Assembly (NCBI GenBank): GCA_030674185.1
Contig: CM060305.1
Location: 166,371,286 to 166,435,285, forward strand
Direction: 5' to 3'
DNA: 64,000 nt
Source of the DNA: Monoplex corrugatus
Lineage: Eukaryota; Mollusca; Gastropoda; Littorinimorpha; Ranellidae
Shown here: one piece after another, positions 11,822 to 24,388 of the stretch
Numbering within the stretch: position 1 is the first letter of the stretch
How the letters are laid out: every line of letters starts with the position of its first letter
The notes under the pieces: generated by a model
Seen by the model: only the letters and a program-made list of their open reading frames with translations
Told to the model about the DNA's origin: nothing
The model's database searches: none
Position numbers and translations under genes: made by a program

Positions 11822-12015
11822 TTAGGCCTTTGACTTCCCCTCACCCTATCCACCAGCATTCTGCATCATCATCAGTGATAGCAAAGCAGAGTCTTAACAC
11901 TTTGACTCCCTCACCCTATCCACCAGCTTCCTAAGGAAGCTGGTGGATAAGGTGAGGGAGTCAAAGGGTTAAATTTTTTGCATTTGGTGGATAAGGTGCA
12001 GGGGTCAAAGGGTTA
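11822..12015 (+). mobile_element. TTAA-type palindromic MITE
   Basis: The ends read TTAGGCCTTTGACT and GGGGTCAAAGGGTTA. The central palindrome, from TTAACACTTTGACTCCC through CAGCTTCCTAAGGAAGCTG to GGAGTCAAAGGGTTAA, is intact and could fold into a long hairpin. The long arm is on the left. The outer TTAA sites are each mutated by one base. Confidence 0.85.
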
Positions 12016-13240
12016 TGGTTTTGCACATGCTCAAGGAGTTAGCTAGATAAGTACTGGCAGATTTGGGTGGAGCACATATGGAATTGTTTAAGTGCAGTGA
12101 ATTCCTCTTGAACAAACTCCATAGCAGACTCTGAACCCTTGCCCTTTGGGTTGAACTTTAAGCCTCACTCACGTGATTAAGATGTTTTGACTTCAGTAGA
12201 TAGCTGTGTCAGAAGATAACATGTTTTGCTTCCCAGTTCTGCTTGTAGCCCCTTTCTACAGTCTCTTCTGTGGTAATCAGATTATGTTCTATATTAATAA
12301 TCCTGTATAGGTATAAGAGTATTTCGTTGATTGTGTTTGTTGTTGTTGTTGTTGTTGTCTCTTTTTCTGTCATTTTTCTTTCATTTATGTATTATTGTTT
12401 TTGTTTTATTTTTGGATTTCCCACCTTGTTATGATAACTTGTGAAAAATATTTCAGAGTATATTCATTTTCAGAATGCTAGAGCGCTTCATCAGATGAGA
12501 TAACTTTACTGTTTTTATATCCTCTTCATATTGAAAGAGAATATAATACTTGGCTGAGTCATTTTTTTTTTTCCCTTTAGCATTATTGAAAATTTTGATG
12601 TACTCTTGACAGTGATGAGTTAATATATTCTGTTTCTTTTAAGAGACTGATGTAAATGTGATGATATTGTTGCCTGAGCTGTATGTATGTATATATATAT
12701 ATATATATATGCAAAAATTCAGCTTTTGTTTTACTTGTATTTTACTTTGTAAAGTGTTGATATTGCTTGTTTTGTTTTCTGTATATGTTTCTCAGTGCCA
12801 CCTGGCATAGGCTTAGTGTTTATGATACTGAACATGATAATACTGTATTCAACATGCTAGGTTGTGGCAAGTGTGAAAGAGACTGAGAAGTCCAATTTAA
12901 ACGCAAAATGTTGTTTGTTGATGCTGTGTGCGTGTGTTTATGTGGCTGTTGTAATTGTGGACAGTAAACTTCACTTTTGACAGCACTCTTCTGCTTTCAT
13001 TTCTATGAGTCAGGCGTCCCAGTACTGTATGACACACTGGGTAGCTATAAATAACTACATGAGATATGATTACAAGCCTAATGAAACATCAGTTTAGACG
13101 ATGTACAGACTAAGTTTTAATAGCAAACCTGCGCTGAGTAGACTTTGTTTTGGTGATATTAAGTGCATAGAGTTGAATTTTGCTTGCAAATTGTATATGT
13201 ACATATGTAAATTTGTGTGTGCGTGCATGTGTGTGCTGGT
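12016..13240. other. Non-coding stretch, T-rich
   Basis: No gene was recognised. There is a short (GTT)n run at about 12338-12357 and an (AT)n run at about 12687-12710. Confidence 0.4.
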
Positions 13241-13331
13241 GTTTGTGTGCTTGTGTGTGTGTGTGTGTGTTTGTGTGTGTGTGCGTGCATGTGTGTGGTG
13301 TGTGTGTGTGTGTGTGTGTGCGTGTGTGTGT
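13213..13331. repeat. Imperfect (GT)n microsatellite
   Basis: GT repeats are interrupted by GC, TT and CATG steps throughout, so this is an older and less pure tract than its neighbours. Confidence 0.85.
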
Positions 13332-13499
13332 AGTCAAAGTGCAATTTGCTTTTATAATATCGAATTTGTGTTATATATTGTTTGAAACAGTATGCATATG
13401 AGCATATGATTTCTTGTTATTTTTTTCTGTTTAACATTTCTGTTCTTATTAAATCATTTACACACCAAAAGCCTTTCTTCATTTTAGTGTTTTACTCTC

Positions 13500-13692
13500 T
13501 TAACCCTTTGACTCCGGCACCCTGTCCACCAGCATCCTACATTGTCAACCATGCTACCAAAGTGAAAACTTAACCCTTTGACTCCCTAACCCTATCCACC
13601 AGCTTCTTGCAGGAAGCTGGTGGATAGGGTGAGAGAATCAAAGGGTTAAGTTTTTGCAGTTTGTGGATAGGGTGTGGGAGTAAAAGGGTTAA
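13500..13692 (+). mobile_element. TTAA-bounded palindromic MITE, best-preserved copy
   Basis: This copy is bounded by TTAA at 13500-13503 and 13689-13692. The left arm is TTAACCCTTTGACTCC, then CACCCTGTCCACCAGCATCC, then a spacer ending AAAAC. The 80-bp central palindrome runs TTAACCCTTTGACTCC to GAATCAAAGGGTTAA around CTTGCAGGAAGCTGG. The right arm is GTTTTTGCAG to AAAAGGGTTAA. The left and right arms abut the central module at AAAACTTAA and TTAAGTTTTT, as expected if the central palindrome inserted into a TTAA of an older, longer element. It has no coding capacity, so it would depend on a transposase supplied elsewhere. Confidence 0.92.
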
Positions 13693-14424
13693 AGAGTAGG
13701 AAAATGGTCAAAGACTTAGGAAAATAGATTGAAGTGTGATGTGCACTATTTATGTCTGTCTCAGTGTTTTAAGCTGGTGAATTTTGTTCATGATTTGTGC
13801 TTTGATTAGATGTAGCTTCTCAACAATAACATTTTTTGGTAGAATTAGACACTGATATATATTACTAATAATGTAAAGATGAGAAGTAAATATAGTTCAG
13901 AGAATGTAAGGTATGAATATTGTTATTACAATAGACTTAAGTTTTACACCCATGAGCTCTGCTGAACCTGCCTCTTTAAAGACACTTCCAGTTTTTACCC
14001 CCTGTTTTCAAAATGTTTTCCACTTATTTCTGACAGCGGTTTTTTACGTCGACATAAGCCATTAAACCACCAGAAAACCAACTCAGCATTGACATGTGTG
14101 TACTGGGGTTTTTTTTTTTAAGATAAATGAATCTTTTGTTAAAGGTGAACTTGTTTAACTGCTGATGGAAATGACTCATGCCATTGCACTGTGGATTGGT
14201 GTAATGTCTGGATGCTTTTGTTTTGTTGTTGTTTGTTTGTTTGTTTGTTTGTTTTGTTTTGTTAGTTTGTCTGTTTGTTTTTATTAGTTTGCTAGAATTC
14301 CTACTGTACTCAAATACATGAATGGGCTTTCATGTGTGTGGATGTTCCATTTCATTGTACTGCCATTAAGGCTGTCATGCGCCATATTCAGGCGTGTGCA
14401 TGCTGTACAGTTTCATGCTTCTGT

Positions 14425-14621
14425 TTAACCTTTCACTCCTGCACTCCGGTCACCAGCATCCTGCATTGCCAACCATGTTAGCAAAGCAAAAACTTAACCC
14501 TTTGATTCCCTCACCTATCCACCAGCTTCCAGCTTCCTGCAGGAAGCTGGTGGATAGGGTGATGGAATCAAAGGGTTAAGTTTTTGTAGTTGGTAGATAG
14601 GTGCGGGAGTCAAAGGGTTAA
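14425..14621 (+). mobile_element. TTAA-bounded palindromic MITE
   Basis: TTAA occurs at both outer ends (14425-14428 and 14618-14621). The left arm starts TTAACCTTTCACTCC. The central palindrome CAGCTTCCTGCAGGAAGCTG is flanked by TTAACCCTTTGATTCCC and its complement. The long arm is on the left. Confidence 0.9.
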
Positions 14622-14840
14622 GCTGGTCAACACTGACATGGCTTACAGGGTCTGTAACATGTGTATTTGATGTTCTCTGTGTGTATCTACACAAAAGGGA
14701 TTCAGGCATCAGCAGGTCTGAGCTTACATTGACCTGGGAGATGGAGAAAATCACAGACTTATTACTGAAGATTTCCCCCAGCAGGAAAGAAAATCGAATT
14801 AATGTTGTAGACCATTGATAGTTCATCTTTTCACGTGATC

Positions 14841-14855
14841 AGTTCCTCTTACTAA
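14841..14855. repeat. Target site duplication, left copy
   Basis: AGTTCCTCTTACTAA (15 bases) is repeated exactly at 15144-15158 on the other side of the LINE fragment. Confidence 0.92.
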
Positions 14856-15143
14856 CAAGACAGTCTTGAAGGAGGCAGACACAAGAAGAACATAAATAAA
14901 GAAGATAAGGAAAAGACAAGCAACATTGATAGGACATTTTATGAGGCAAGAGAAATTAGAGCACTTAGTCACAACAGGAAAGCTGGAGGGAAAAAGAGCA
15001 CCAGGTAGACCCAGGGAGAAAATATTGGACTGATTTGCAGGGTGGCTGAGGACAGAGGGTGGGAGATGTACTTGCAGCGACAAGGGACAGATTCGTATGG
15101 AGGAGATCACCAACACCATGTGGCAGGGCACATGATGATGATG
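14856..15143 (+). mobile_element. 5'-truncated RTE-like LINE, 3' end only
   Basis: Read on the plus strand, this matches the 3' terminal segment of the LINE at 2833-4290: the DTRR..IKKIRKRQAT, GHFM, TTGKLEGKRAPGRPREKILD and WLRTEG blocks. Its 3' end is the triplet tail ATGATGATG. It is flanked by an exact 15-bp direct repeat, AGTTCCTCTTACTAA, so the insertion limits are certain. A stop within the C-terminal frame and loss of everything upstream show a dead copy produced by incomplete reverse transcription. Confidence 0.93.
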
Positions 15144-15159
15144 AGTTCCTCTTACTAAT

Positions 15160-15756
15160 CAATTGTTCTAATTATACAGTTATAGAACAGTTGCCTGATT
15201 GGCACAGAATCTTATGTTTACATCTATTAAAGGGTACATCTATAAAGGGTAAGGAGCTTGTCAGATTTCTCTAAGTCAAATTCTTGAGATAGATAAGGAT
15301 TGATTTCAGATTATTTCAGAATACATTGCTGAGAGAGTATGTGGACTTTGGGGAGAATAATGTTGTACATTTGTTGGATCATTTGTTTCATTATTTTCCA
15401 CTTATTCAACTGCTGTATGTTTGAATATATAGTAAACATGTAAATTTGTAAAATATATTTGAATTCAACATGCTCATGTGATATTTGTTTGCGATAATAA
15501 TCAAATTTGTACTGTATCCAAAGAAAAAGAAACTGCTTGATATTGCTTTTGACTTTTTTTTTTAAAGTGTTCTTGTACGTTGCTAAGAGTGTGAAACACA
15601 GCTATTGGGGGTGAGGGAGTGTGTTGTTCCGAGTTTTTTAAGGAAGAGAATGGCACAATTTCATGACATTGTACAATTTTTTTAAAAGAAAATAATGTTC
15701 TTAGCAAAGTTGAAACAAAAAGAAAGCAAACAAAAAGTGAGAGAGAATGTGTGCCA

Positions 15757-15787
<31 letters not shown>

Positions 15788-16020
15788 AATAAAGTTGCAC
15801 TTGCTTCCTGTAAAAGAACAGATTTCATACTCACATTACCATTTACTCACACTTTCAGATTTGTTGAAAGCTTTGTCTTACTTTGTGCCCTGTCCAGATA
15901 TGTGTTTTTTTTTAAATACACTTTCTCATTTTCCCATGCAGTGAAAAGAGCAGATGTGGTGACATTTCAGCACCTCTATCACTACATACCAGGTTCACTG
16001 TCTTTTATATTGACCAGAGA
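15160..16020. other. AT-rich non-coding stretch
   Basis: No gene was recognised. There is a poly(T) run at about 15767-15787. Confidence 0.4.
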
Positions 16021-16024
16021 GCTG

Positions 16025-16029
16025 TCTGT

Positions 16030-16064
<35 letters not shown>

Positions 16065-16250
16065 TCCGCCTGCCTCTCCGTCCGTCTGTCCATCTGTGAC
16101 ATAAATGTGTTAGATTTTCTCGACTGTTTCTGAATGGATCTTTACAAAATTTGGATCAGAGGTAAAAACCAACGAGTTGTTGCAAATGTACAAGTTTGGA
16201 ATTTATGGTGCCAAGGTCTGTGTCACATAGACAACAAAAAGTCCGTAGAA
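16025..16250. repeat. Dispersed repeat of unknown type, copy 1
   Basis: A (GGCT)n/(GTCT)n tract is followed by TGAATGGATCTTTACAAAATTT and, about 90 bases on, by GGTCTGTGTCACATAGAC and AAAAAGTCCGT. The same order of motifs recurs at about 54355-54480. The family is not identified. It resembles degenerate, low-complexity-headed repeats seen in molluscan genomes. Confidence 0.45.
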
Positions 16251-16259
16251 TGAGCGCGG

Positions 16260-18130
16260 CAGTTTTTTAAGAAAGGTGTGTGTACAGCACTTTTCATGAA
16301 CTTTTGTTTTTGTTGTTGTAACGATCCTCACTTGATATCGAGCATTATTTCATCTGATGCTTTTTCAAGGTCACAGGACCATGAGAAGTACAAAATTAGA
16401 ATTTTATGTGAATATTTTTTTCTTTGTATAAAAAGTGATATTGTTAGAATGGCTGGACCATCAGGTTTTTTGTTTTGTCTTAATAATTATGACCAACTGA
16501 CTTTTGGTTTTCCAGTTCCTGAACAGCGTTTAAGTCTTGCCTTAAGATTGTTTCTCATAAACGTCTGCCTGAAATATTTACCTCGTATCTCATTATTCTG
16601 CTGCTTTTCTTAAAAACTTTTTTTTTTCACATTTATGGAGGGTGTTTTGATTTCATATGCTTGATCATGCACATGCATATAATTATTCTGTCATGTTGTG
16701 CTGTACTGTGTTGTGTTTCTGTTGTGTGCTTTCTACTCAGTATGTGTGTATCGATGTGTACTGGTAACGTGTTGATTGTATGGTTTTCTGCATGTGTGTT
16801 AGTGTATACTGTGGTGAGCTCATCGACTTTGATGTAATGCTGTAGAAAAGTAATTTTGATTTTGATCATGATTTGACATTACCGTAATGAGTGCAGAGTA
16901 AATCAGGATTTATATTTGATGTTAATTGGTGAGATGTATTGAACAGTACTCCTGCCTTTGCATCTGGTACAATAAATATGTGTACTACTATATTTCAAGA
17001 TTGTTTTGCATGATGCAATTAGTATGTGTACTGATATATTTACACGCTTTTGTACCTCAAAAGGTTTTAAGAATAAAATACATACTTTGTCATTTCTGAT
17101 TTCACTAGTGTTGATATTGATTGTGTGTAAATTAGCTTAGTTCAGATCTGTCTGATCATGTTGATTGATATTCGGTTGATTCTGCATGATCAGAGTACAA
17201 AGAGCATGTATGAATGAACTTTGTCATGTATATGATGATCAGCCAAATGTCAGCTATATGTTTGCTGGCTTCGTGTTCCCAGTTTCAATGTGACCAGTTG
17301 TTGACTCATCTCAGAGATGCCTCGAGATATTTTGACCTGGCAAACGCTTACGCAGGCTGTGTCAATTTTCGATAAATGCAGATGTAGTTACATGCATGTG
17401 AGGACACTGGAGCCTATTGCCTTGGGGTAGGGAAGGGTGTAGGGAGTCTGCCAAAGCAGTTGCTGACCCATTTCGAAAATGTAATCATGTTATGCGTTTG
17501 TGCGTGTGGGAGGGGGGGGGGTGGTGAGGGGTGGTCTGAGGTGCACGGGGGTAGACAGAACAGCCGGAAAGCCAAAGGACAGGCCAAGTGTGAATCATGG
17601 TATGGGAGAGGGAGAAGGAGGGAAGGTTGGGGGGGGGGGGGGGTCCTGCAGTGAGGCAGGTAGCAGATACAGTAACTAACCATCCCCGTTGCATTTCAGT
17701 TTTCCTGTGGCCTGTCTGATGTGATTGCATGCACTGTGGAACCTGTTGGAGAGGGTTATCATCGTATCTTTTAAATCTAATGTAACTAGTGCTTTTGTTT
17801 GTTTTAGATTGGGTGGACCTTGAGGTTATTTATATGTTGTTGTTGTTGTTAAGACTTGCCTGGTTGTTTGGAAAATGAATTAGCAGAACAGCTAAAACAT
17901 GCTCAAAGGAAAAACAAGCAAGCAGCAGGCAAATGATTGAACAGAGTAATGTTCAGTAAATCAGCATCTATTTGCTCATTTGTTTGTCAGTAGATTTTTG
18001 CATGTGTTCAGCAGAGGGGGAGGTGATTGGAAACATTTTCATATTGCTTAACGTTTTTTGAATGCCTTTTGTTTTTTGTTTTTTTCGTTATTGCCAAGGT
18101 AAATGATAGTTTTTCACTGTTTCTACATTC
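16260..18130. other. Non-coding stretch
   Basis: No gene was recognised. G-rich tracts lie at about 17511-17522 and 17629-17643. The remainder is T-rich. Confidence 0.4.
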
Positions 18131-18132
18131 AG

Positions 18133-18185
18133 GTATGGTGAGAATGTATCAGCCTGGCTGGATGACAAAGAAGACATTGATTTAG
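18133..18185 (+). other. Candidate cryptic exon
   Basis: This 53-base segment is preceded by TTTCTACATTCAG and followed by GTAATG. One frame gives YGENVSAWLDDKEDIDL. The splice-site matches and peptide composition look exon-like. I found no partner exons and recognise no protein family, so it may be chance. Confidence 0.2.
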
Positions 18186-18986
18186 GTAATGTGAATATTG
18201 ATATTAGCTTTGGACATCTTTGACTCAAATTATGTGCACATTGTCACAACGACACAGTCTTTGGAAGTCAGTGATATGAATATTGTCATTAGCGCTAGAA
18301 TTCACTGATTCAGGTTATCTAATATTGTCAGGAGTTTTGGTTCTGTTATGTGTTCTTTCCGTCCAAATTGTAATTTTAAGATGGTCCTGGAATGATGGGT
18401 GTCCCTTAAGCCTAGAAGACAGGTTATTCTATCGATCAGATGAGAATGAGATGTGACATATTTTGAGATGTGACACATATTGGTCATCGTCAGTTTGATT
18501 CAATATGTAGTGAATGGACACAATCTACAAGAGATTACCATTTTGAAAGTGCTAAACATTTTATGTTGAAAACAACAAAATTTCCCAAGTGCAGGGTGGG
18601 TAAAACCAGATTTTTCATTAATGACAAATATTTGAAATTATTGTATTCAGTTATTTGCAGGTGGTTTACTCTGTAGCAGTGAATATATAATATATATATA
18701 TATAGTTTTAAAGGAAAGCAATAACCAAACATGTTTGTCGGTTGGTACTATATATTAAAAACTTTTAAAAGCAATAAGCAAATATTGTGTCTGTGTCAGT
18801 AAAAAATCTGTCCACGCTGTATATTGGAAGGATGACACTGATAAGAACAGTTACAGCACATGCCAACCTTTGCCCAGTTTACTGTAAGTAACTGAAAACA
18901 GGTTAGACATCTGTGCGATCATGTTGTATGCTGGCCTATATATCTTGGAAGAGAAAAACCACCTTCATTGTCAGTTTACATTTTAG

Positions 18987-19037
18987 CCTTGTAGAAGTCT
19001 TACAGCCTTGTAGAAGTCTTACAGCCTTGTAGAAGTC
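18987..19037. repeat. Three copies of a 19-bp tandem repeat
   Basis: CCTTGTAGAAGTCTTACAG begins at 18987, 19006 and 19025. The third copy diverges after 13 bases. Confidence 0.9.
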
Positions 19038-19489
19038 ACTTGTTACAGCAAAACTGGTTCAATGAGTGCCTTCAGACACATCATGCTATATATACTGTGA
19101 AGTATTCACGTCGGTCATTGCAAACGGGTCGATCAAGCATGCTGCCATTTGATTGTTCGTGTTTGATTTTATTCTGTTATTATTTTTCATGTCACATGTC
19201 TTTGATGACGGCAAATCAAAAGCAGATTTTTTTTTAAAAAGCTGCTTGATGGCATTAGCACGTTTTCAGCATGCCTACAGGGTTGCTGAGAAGTTGTGTA
19301 TGACATTGTGCATACTCAGTGAAGTGAGGAGAAAGTTAATGTATGAGTAAATGGGGAGAGAAGAAATACGTGTAGTGTATTTTGTTCATAATGTGCCAGT
19401 ATGGCGTGTGTATAGCTTGTCTCGCAAAATCTTTTGTGATTTTAGTTCCCAGGTATTTCAGTTTCCATTTATGGTGTCCTAGTTCTGTT

Positions 19490-19514
19490 TTTTTTTTTTT
19501 TTTTTTTTTTTTTT
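19490..19514. repeat. Poly(T) tract
   Basis: An uninterrupted run of about 25 T residues. It could be the reverse-complemented A-tail of an old retroposon, but no body was recognised beside it. Confidence 0.85.
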
Positions 19515-19897
19515 GACTTGTTCTTATCTTGCTTTGCTCTATCCTCCTTTTCTTTTATCAGTATAATTTCACATTCATCATTTGTTATCAATGTAGGTTC
19601 ACATTTTATAACTTGTTATGTAGTGTAGTATGTTATTTTGCACAATTTTTGAAAAGAAGTACTATGCAGAGCCTTTCTGACATCATAATGAGACACATAT
19701 ATATATATATAATATATAGAGAGAGAGAGAGAGAGTCCAATATTCAAGTTTTGATTTCTGTTATATAAGAGGAAAGTATGTAATGCTGTCACATTTATTC
19801 CACTGTGCACTGATTGATAGATTGAAGTCACAGGTAAGTGCACATTACTCGGTGATTGTGGCATAACACTTAAAGTGCATCACCCACATAATAAACC

Positions 19898-20079
19898 TTA
19901 ACCCTTTGACTCTGTTCACCCTATACACTAGTATCCTGTGCATTGTCATCAGTGATAGCAAAGCAAAAACTTAATCCCTTGATTCCCTCATCATATCCAC
20001 CAGCTTGCTGATAGGGTAAGGGAGTCAAAGGGTTAAGTTTTTGCAGCTGGTGGATAGGGTGCGGTAGTCAGTGGGTTAA
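19898..20079 (+). mobile_element. TTAA-bounded palindromic MITE
   Basis: TTAA occurs at both outer ends. The left arm is TTAACCCTTTGACTCTGTTC and the right end GGTAGTCAGTGGGTTAA. The central palindrome is shortened (CCACCAGCTTGCTGATAGGG). The long arm is on the left. Confidence 0.88.
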
Positions 20080-20389
20080 TCCTTTTGCACTTCTTTGAAT
20101 TTATTTTAGTCATCAGATCAAGTGTATGGAAAAACGCGAATGAGGAAATTAATTTATGATCTGGCCAGTCGTAATATAAATAATTTTTGGTTTAGAATAG
20201 CACACAAAAACTGAGTTGATACATTTTCAAACTAACCAGCTTATCAGTCAGCTTTGACATCATACAGAATGATGCTGATATCAGCTGATTAATGACAGTA
20301 ACAGGAAGGCAAGAGCATTCAGCTACTTCCGTTTGCTAAAATATGTGATTACATTGCTGATACAGACTCATTGCCATATGATACATGTT

Positions 20390-20451
20390 GTGAATTAGTA
20401 CAACAAAACTTTAGATAAATCTTGGGAAGAGTGAAGTATATGTTTGAGTTG

Positions 20452-20510
<59 letters not shown>

Positions 20511-20569
20511 AATTAGTACGACAAAACTTTAGATAAATCTTGGTAAGAGTGAAGTATATGTTTGAGTTG

Positions 20570-20631
<62 letters not shown>

Positions 20632-20690
20632 TAGTACAACAAAATTTTAGATAAATCTTGGGAAGAGTGAAGTATATGTTTGAGTTGGTG
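20390..20690. repeat. Tandem triplication containing (GT)n tracts
   Basis: The block GAATTAGTACAACAAAACTT, continuing through TAGATAAATCTTGG, AAGAGTGAAGTATATGTTTG and AGTTGG, occurs three times (about 20393, 20511 and 20629). The first two copies each end in a GT-repeat tract (20454-20506 and 20571-20627). The period is about 118 bases. Confidence 0.9.
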
Positions 20691-20696
20691 TGGTGT

Positions 20697-20810
20697 TTTT
20701 GTTGTTGTTGTTGTTGTTGTTGTTGTTTGCACATGGGAACAGCACAATCAATGCTTGTTGTTGTTGTTGTTGTTTGCACATGGGAACACACGCAATCAAT
20801 GCTTGTAAAT
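20697..20810. repeat. Duplication with (GTT)n tracts
   Basis: A GTT-repeat run followed by GCACATGGGAACA and CAATCAATGCTTG occurs twice, at about 20697-20755 and 20756-20806. Confidence 0.85.
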
Positions 20811-21176
20811 GGGTCATTTATACTTTGATCTGTCTGTGGTTATTTGGTGTGCACTTACGCAAGCTGACTTCTTGCTCGGATAATGCAGACACTCAGATTT
20901 ATTCCAGCACAGTTAAAATGATTTTTGTTTGCTTACTGAGCTTGACCCTGCCCCATATCTGAGGATCTGAACAGAATCTAGAAATCACAGTTCAGTTCAT
21001 CAAGAACGTTAGAATCCTAGGATAGTACTGACTGGAAGAGATAGAAGAATGCAGACCTGTTTCTTTGTTAATGGATCAGATTCAGATGTGATATCGTATT
21101 GACTCTGCCTTGTTTAATACTTTGTGCACAAAATGCTTCAGTACAGTACCAGGTCAGAAACTTTCATGTAGCTGTT

Positions 21177-21351
21177 TTAACATTTTGACTCCCACACCCT
21201 ATCCATCAACTGCAAAAACTTAACCCTTTGACTCCCTCACCCTCACCAGGAAGCTGGTGGATAAGGTAAAGGAATCAAAGAGTTAAGTTTTTGCTGTGCC
21301 AGCACGGTTGACAATGCAGGATGCTGGTGGACAGGGTGGGGAATGGGTTAA
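21177..21351 (-). mobile_element. TTAA-bounded palindromic MITE
   Basis: TTAA occurs at 21177-21180 and 21348-21351. The short arm is on the left (ACACCCTATCCATCAACTGC) and the long arm on the right (GCACGGTTGACAATGCAGG). The central palindrome is partly deleted (CCTCACCAGGAAGCTGGTGG). Confidence 0.88.
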
Positions 21352-24300
21352 CAAAAGGGGAGAAGATGCTCAAGCCATATTGACAAGCTTTGTTTGCCAT
21401 CTGTGTGGCATGTTTTGTTTGTATATGACTTTGAAAGTAGACAAGTGTTAAAAAGTTGTAGTCATGAGGGAGCCAGGTCATTTATCAAACAAATAGGATG
21501 GAATAGAACTTTTAAGTGGTTGTTTTAGTTGTTCAGTTACACTTAAAGTGAAATCCATGAACTGATATTACATGGCATACATATGTATACTTGTGCACAT
21601 GTGCATGCACACACGCTCACACACGCATGTACGTATGCATAAACATGTGCACAGCACACAGAGAAATACATCTGTTTCTCCCGCAAATTGACAGCTCTGC
21701 TTATATCAACACAATTATCTCCCATAACTCTTTATGAGACTTTTTATTTTCCATTTAATTCACCCAGTCATTGCAAGTGCTTACATTATCATACCAATCA
21801 CAGCATCGAGACACAACGTATGTAATGAAATCATGTGTTGAAGCATAAAGGAAATGCTGAGTAATGCACTGGTAGGCACGTGAACTGCTGCTTAATGAAA
21901 TGGTAGGCGCGCGAATGCACTGTTAATTTTAACAATGTTCAGTATGCTCTCACATGCAGCAAGTAGTCGTATCGTGGATCATCGCAAAATAGATCACTGC
22001 TACAGGTGAGGCTAGATTTAGTTTTGTAAATGGCAAGAAAACGGATTTGATGCTTTGAATTTAGATAAGAATAGCACAGTGTAAAGGAGAGCTGAGGAAA
22101 TAAAGCAAAGAAAGTGTTGGGGCCTACTGTACAGCATACTGTTTTGAGAGTCATTTGAACTGCTGACCATGAATCACAAAGGAACAGCTTAGTGATGATG
22201 TAGATGCACAAAGGAACAGCTGAGTGGTGATATAGACACACAAAGGAACAGTTGAGTGGTGATACAGACACAAAGGAACAGCTGAGTGGTGATATAGACA
22301 CCCAAAGGAACAGCTGAGTGGTGATATAGACACACAAAGGAACAGCTGAGTGGTGATATAGACACACAAAGGAACAGCCGAGTGATGATGTAGGTGCACA
22401 AAGGAACCATTGAATAACAATATACTGTGTTGAGAGTGTCATTTGAACTGCTGACCATGAATGTGGACGCACAAAGGAACAGTTGTGTGATGATGTAGAT
22501 GCACAAAGGAAATGTTGAGTGATGATGTAGATGCACAAAGGACCTGTTGAGTGATGATGTAGATGCACAAAGGACCTGTTGAGAAATGATACAGAAACAC
22601 AAAAGAACTGCTGAGTGATTGTGTAGACACACAAAGGACCTGTTGAGTGATGATGTAGACACACAAAGGAACAGCTGAGTGATGGTGTAGACACACAAAG
22701 GAACAGCTGAGTGATGATATAGACACACAAAGGAACAGCTGAGTGATGATATAGACACGCAAAGGAACAGCTGAGTGATGATATAGACACACAAAGGAAC
22801 AGCTGAGTGATGATATAGACACACAAAGGAACAGCTGAGTGATGATATAGACACACAAAGGAACAGCTGAGTGATGATATAGACACACAAAGGAACAGTT
22901 GAGTGATGATATAGACACACAAAGGAACAGCTGAGTGATGATATAGACACACAAAGGAACAGCTGAGTGATGATAAAGACACACAAAGGAACAGCTGAGT
23001 GATGATAAAGACACACAAAGGACCTGTTGAGTAGTGATGTAGGTGCACAAAGGAACAGTTGAGTGATGATATAGACACACAAAGGAACAGTTGCGTGATG
23101 ATATAGACACACAAAGGAACAGTTGAGTGATGATATAGACAAAGGAACAGTTGAGTGATGATAAAGACACACAAAGGAACAGTTGAGTGATGATAAAGAC
23201 ACACAAAGGAACAGTTGAGTGATGATATAGACAAAGGAACAGTTGAGTGATGATAAAGACACACAAAGGAACAGTTGAGTGATGATATAGACACACAAAG
23301 GAACAGTTGAGTGATGATAAAGACACACAAAGGAACAGTTGAGTGATGATAAAGACACACAAAGGAACAGTTGAGTGATGATATAGACAAAGGAACAGTT
23401 GAGTGATGATATAGACAAAGGAACAGTTGAGTGATGATATAGACAAAGGAACAGTTGAGTGATGATATAGACAAAGGAACAGTTGAGTGATGATATAGAC
23501 AAAGGAACAGTTGAGTGATGATATAGACACACAAAGGAACAGTTGAGTGATGATATAGACACACAAAGGAACAGTTGAGTGATGATATAGACAAAGGAAC
23601 AGTTGAGTGATGATATAGACAAAGGAACAGTTGAGTGATGATATAGACAAAGGAACAGTTGAGTGATGATAAAGACACACAAAGGAACAGTTGAGTGATG
23701 ATAAAGACACACAAAGGAACAGTTGAGTGATGATAGACACACAAAGGAACAGTTGAGTGATGATATAGACAAAGGAACAGTTGAGTGATGATAAAGACAC
23801 ACAAAGGAACAGTTGAGTGATGATATAGACAAAGGAACAGTTGAGTGATGATATAGACAAAGGAACAGTTGAGTGATGATAAAGACACACAAAGGAACAG
23901 TTGAGTGATGATATAGACACACAAAGGAACAGTTGAGTGATGATATAGACAAAGGAACAGTTGAGTGATGATAAAGACACACAAAGGAACAGTTGAGTGA
24001 TGATAAAGACACACAAAGGAACAGTTGAGTGATGATATAGACAAAGGAACAGTTGAGTGATGATATAGACAAAGGAACAGTTGAGTGATGATATAGACAC
24101 ACAAAGGAACAGTTGAGTGATGATATAGACAAAGGAACAGTTGAGTGATGATATAGACACACAAAGGAACAGTTGAGTGATGATATAGACAAAGGAACAG
24201 TTGAGTGATGATATAGACAAAGGAACAGTTGAGTGATGATATAGACAAAGGAACAGTTGAGTGATGATATAGACACACAAAGGAACAGTTGAGTGATGAT

Positions 24301-24388
24301 ATAGACAAAGGAACAGTTGAGTGATGATATAGACACACAAAGGAACAGTTGAGTGATGATATAGACAAAGGAACAGTTGAGTGATGAT

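Noticed and set aside
14030..14090. A SINE relic sharing TTTTTTACGTCGACA and ACCACCAGAAAAC with the SINE at 56773
   Set aside because: The blocks are short and the intervening body is missing. It was left out as a feature because chance or a different repeat cannot be excluded.
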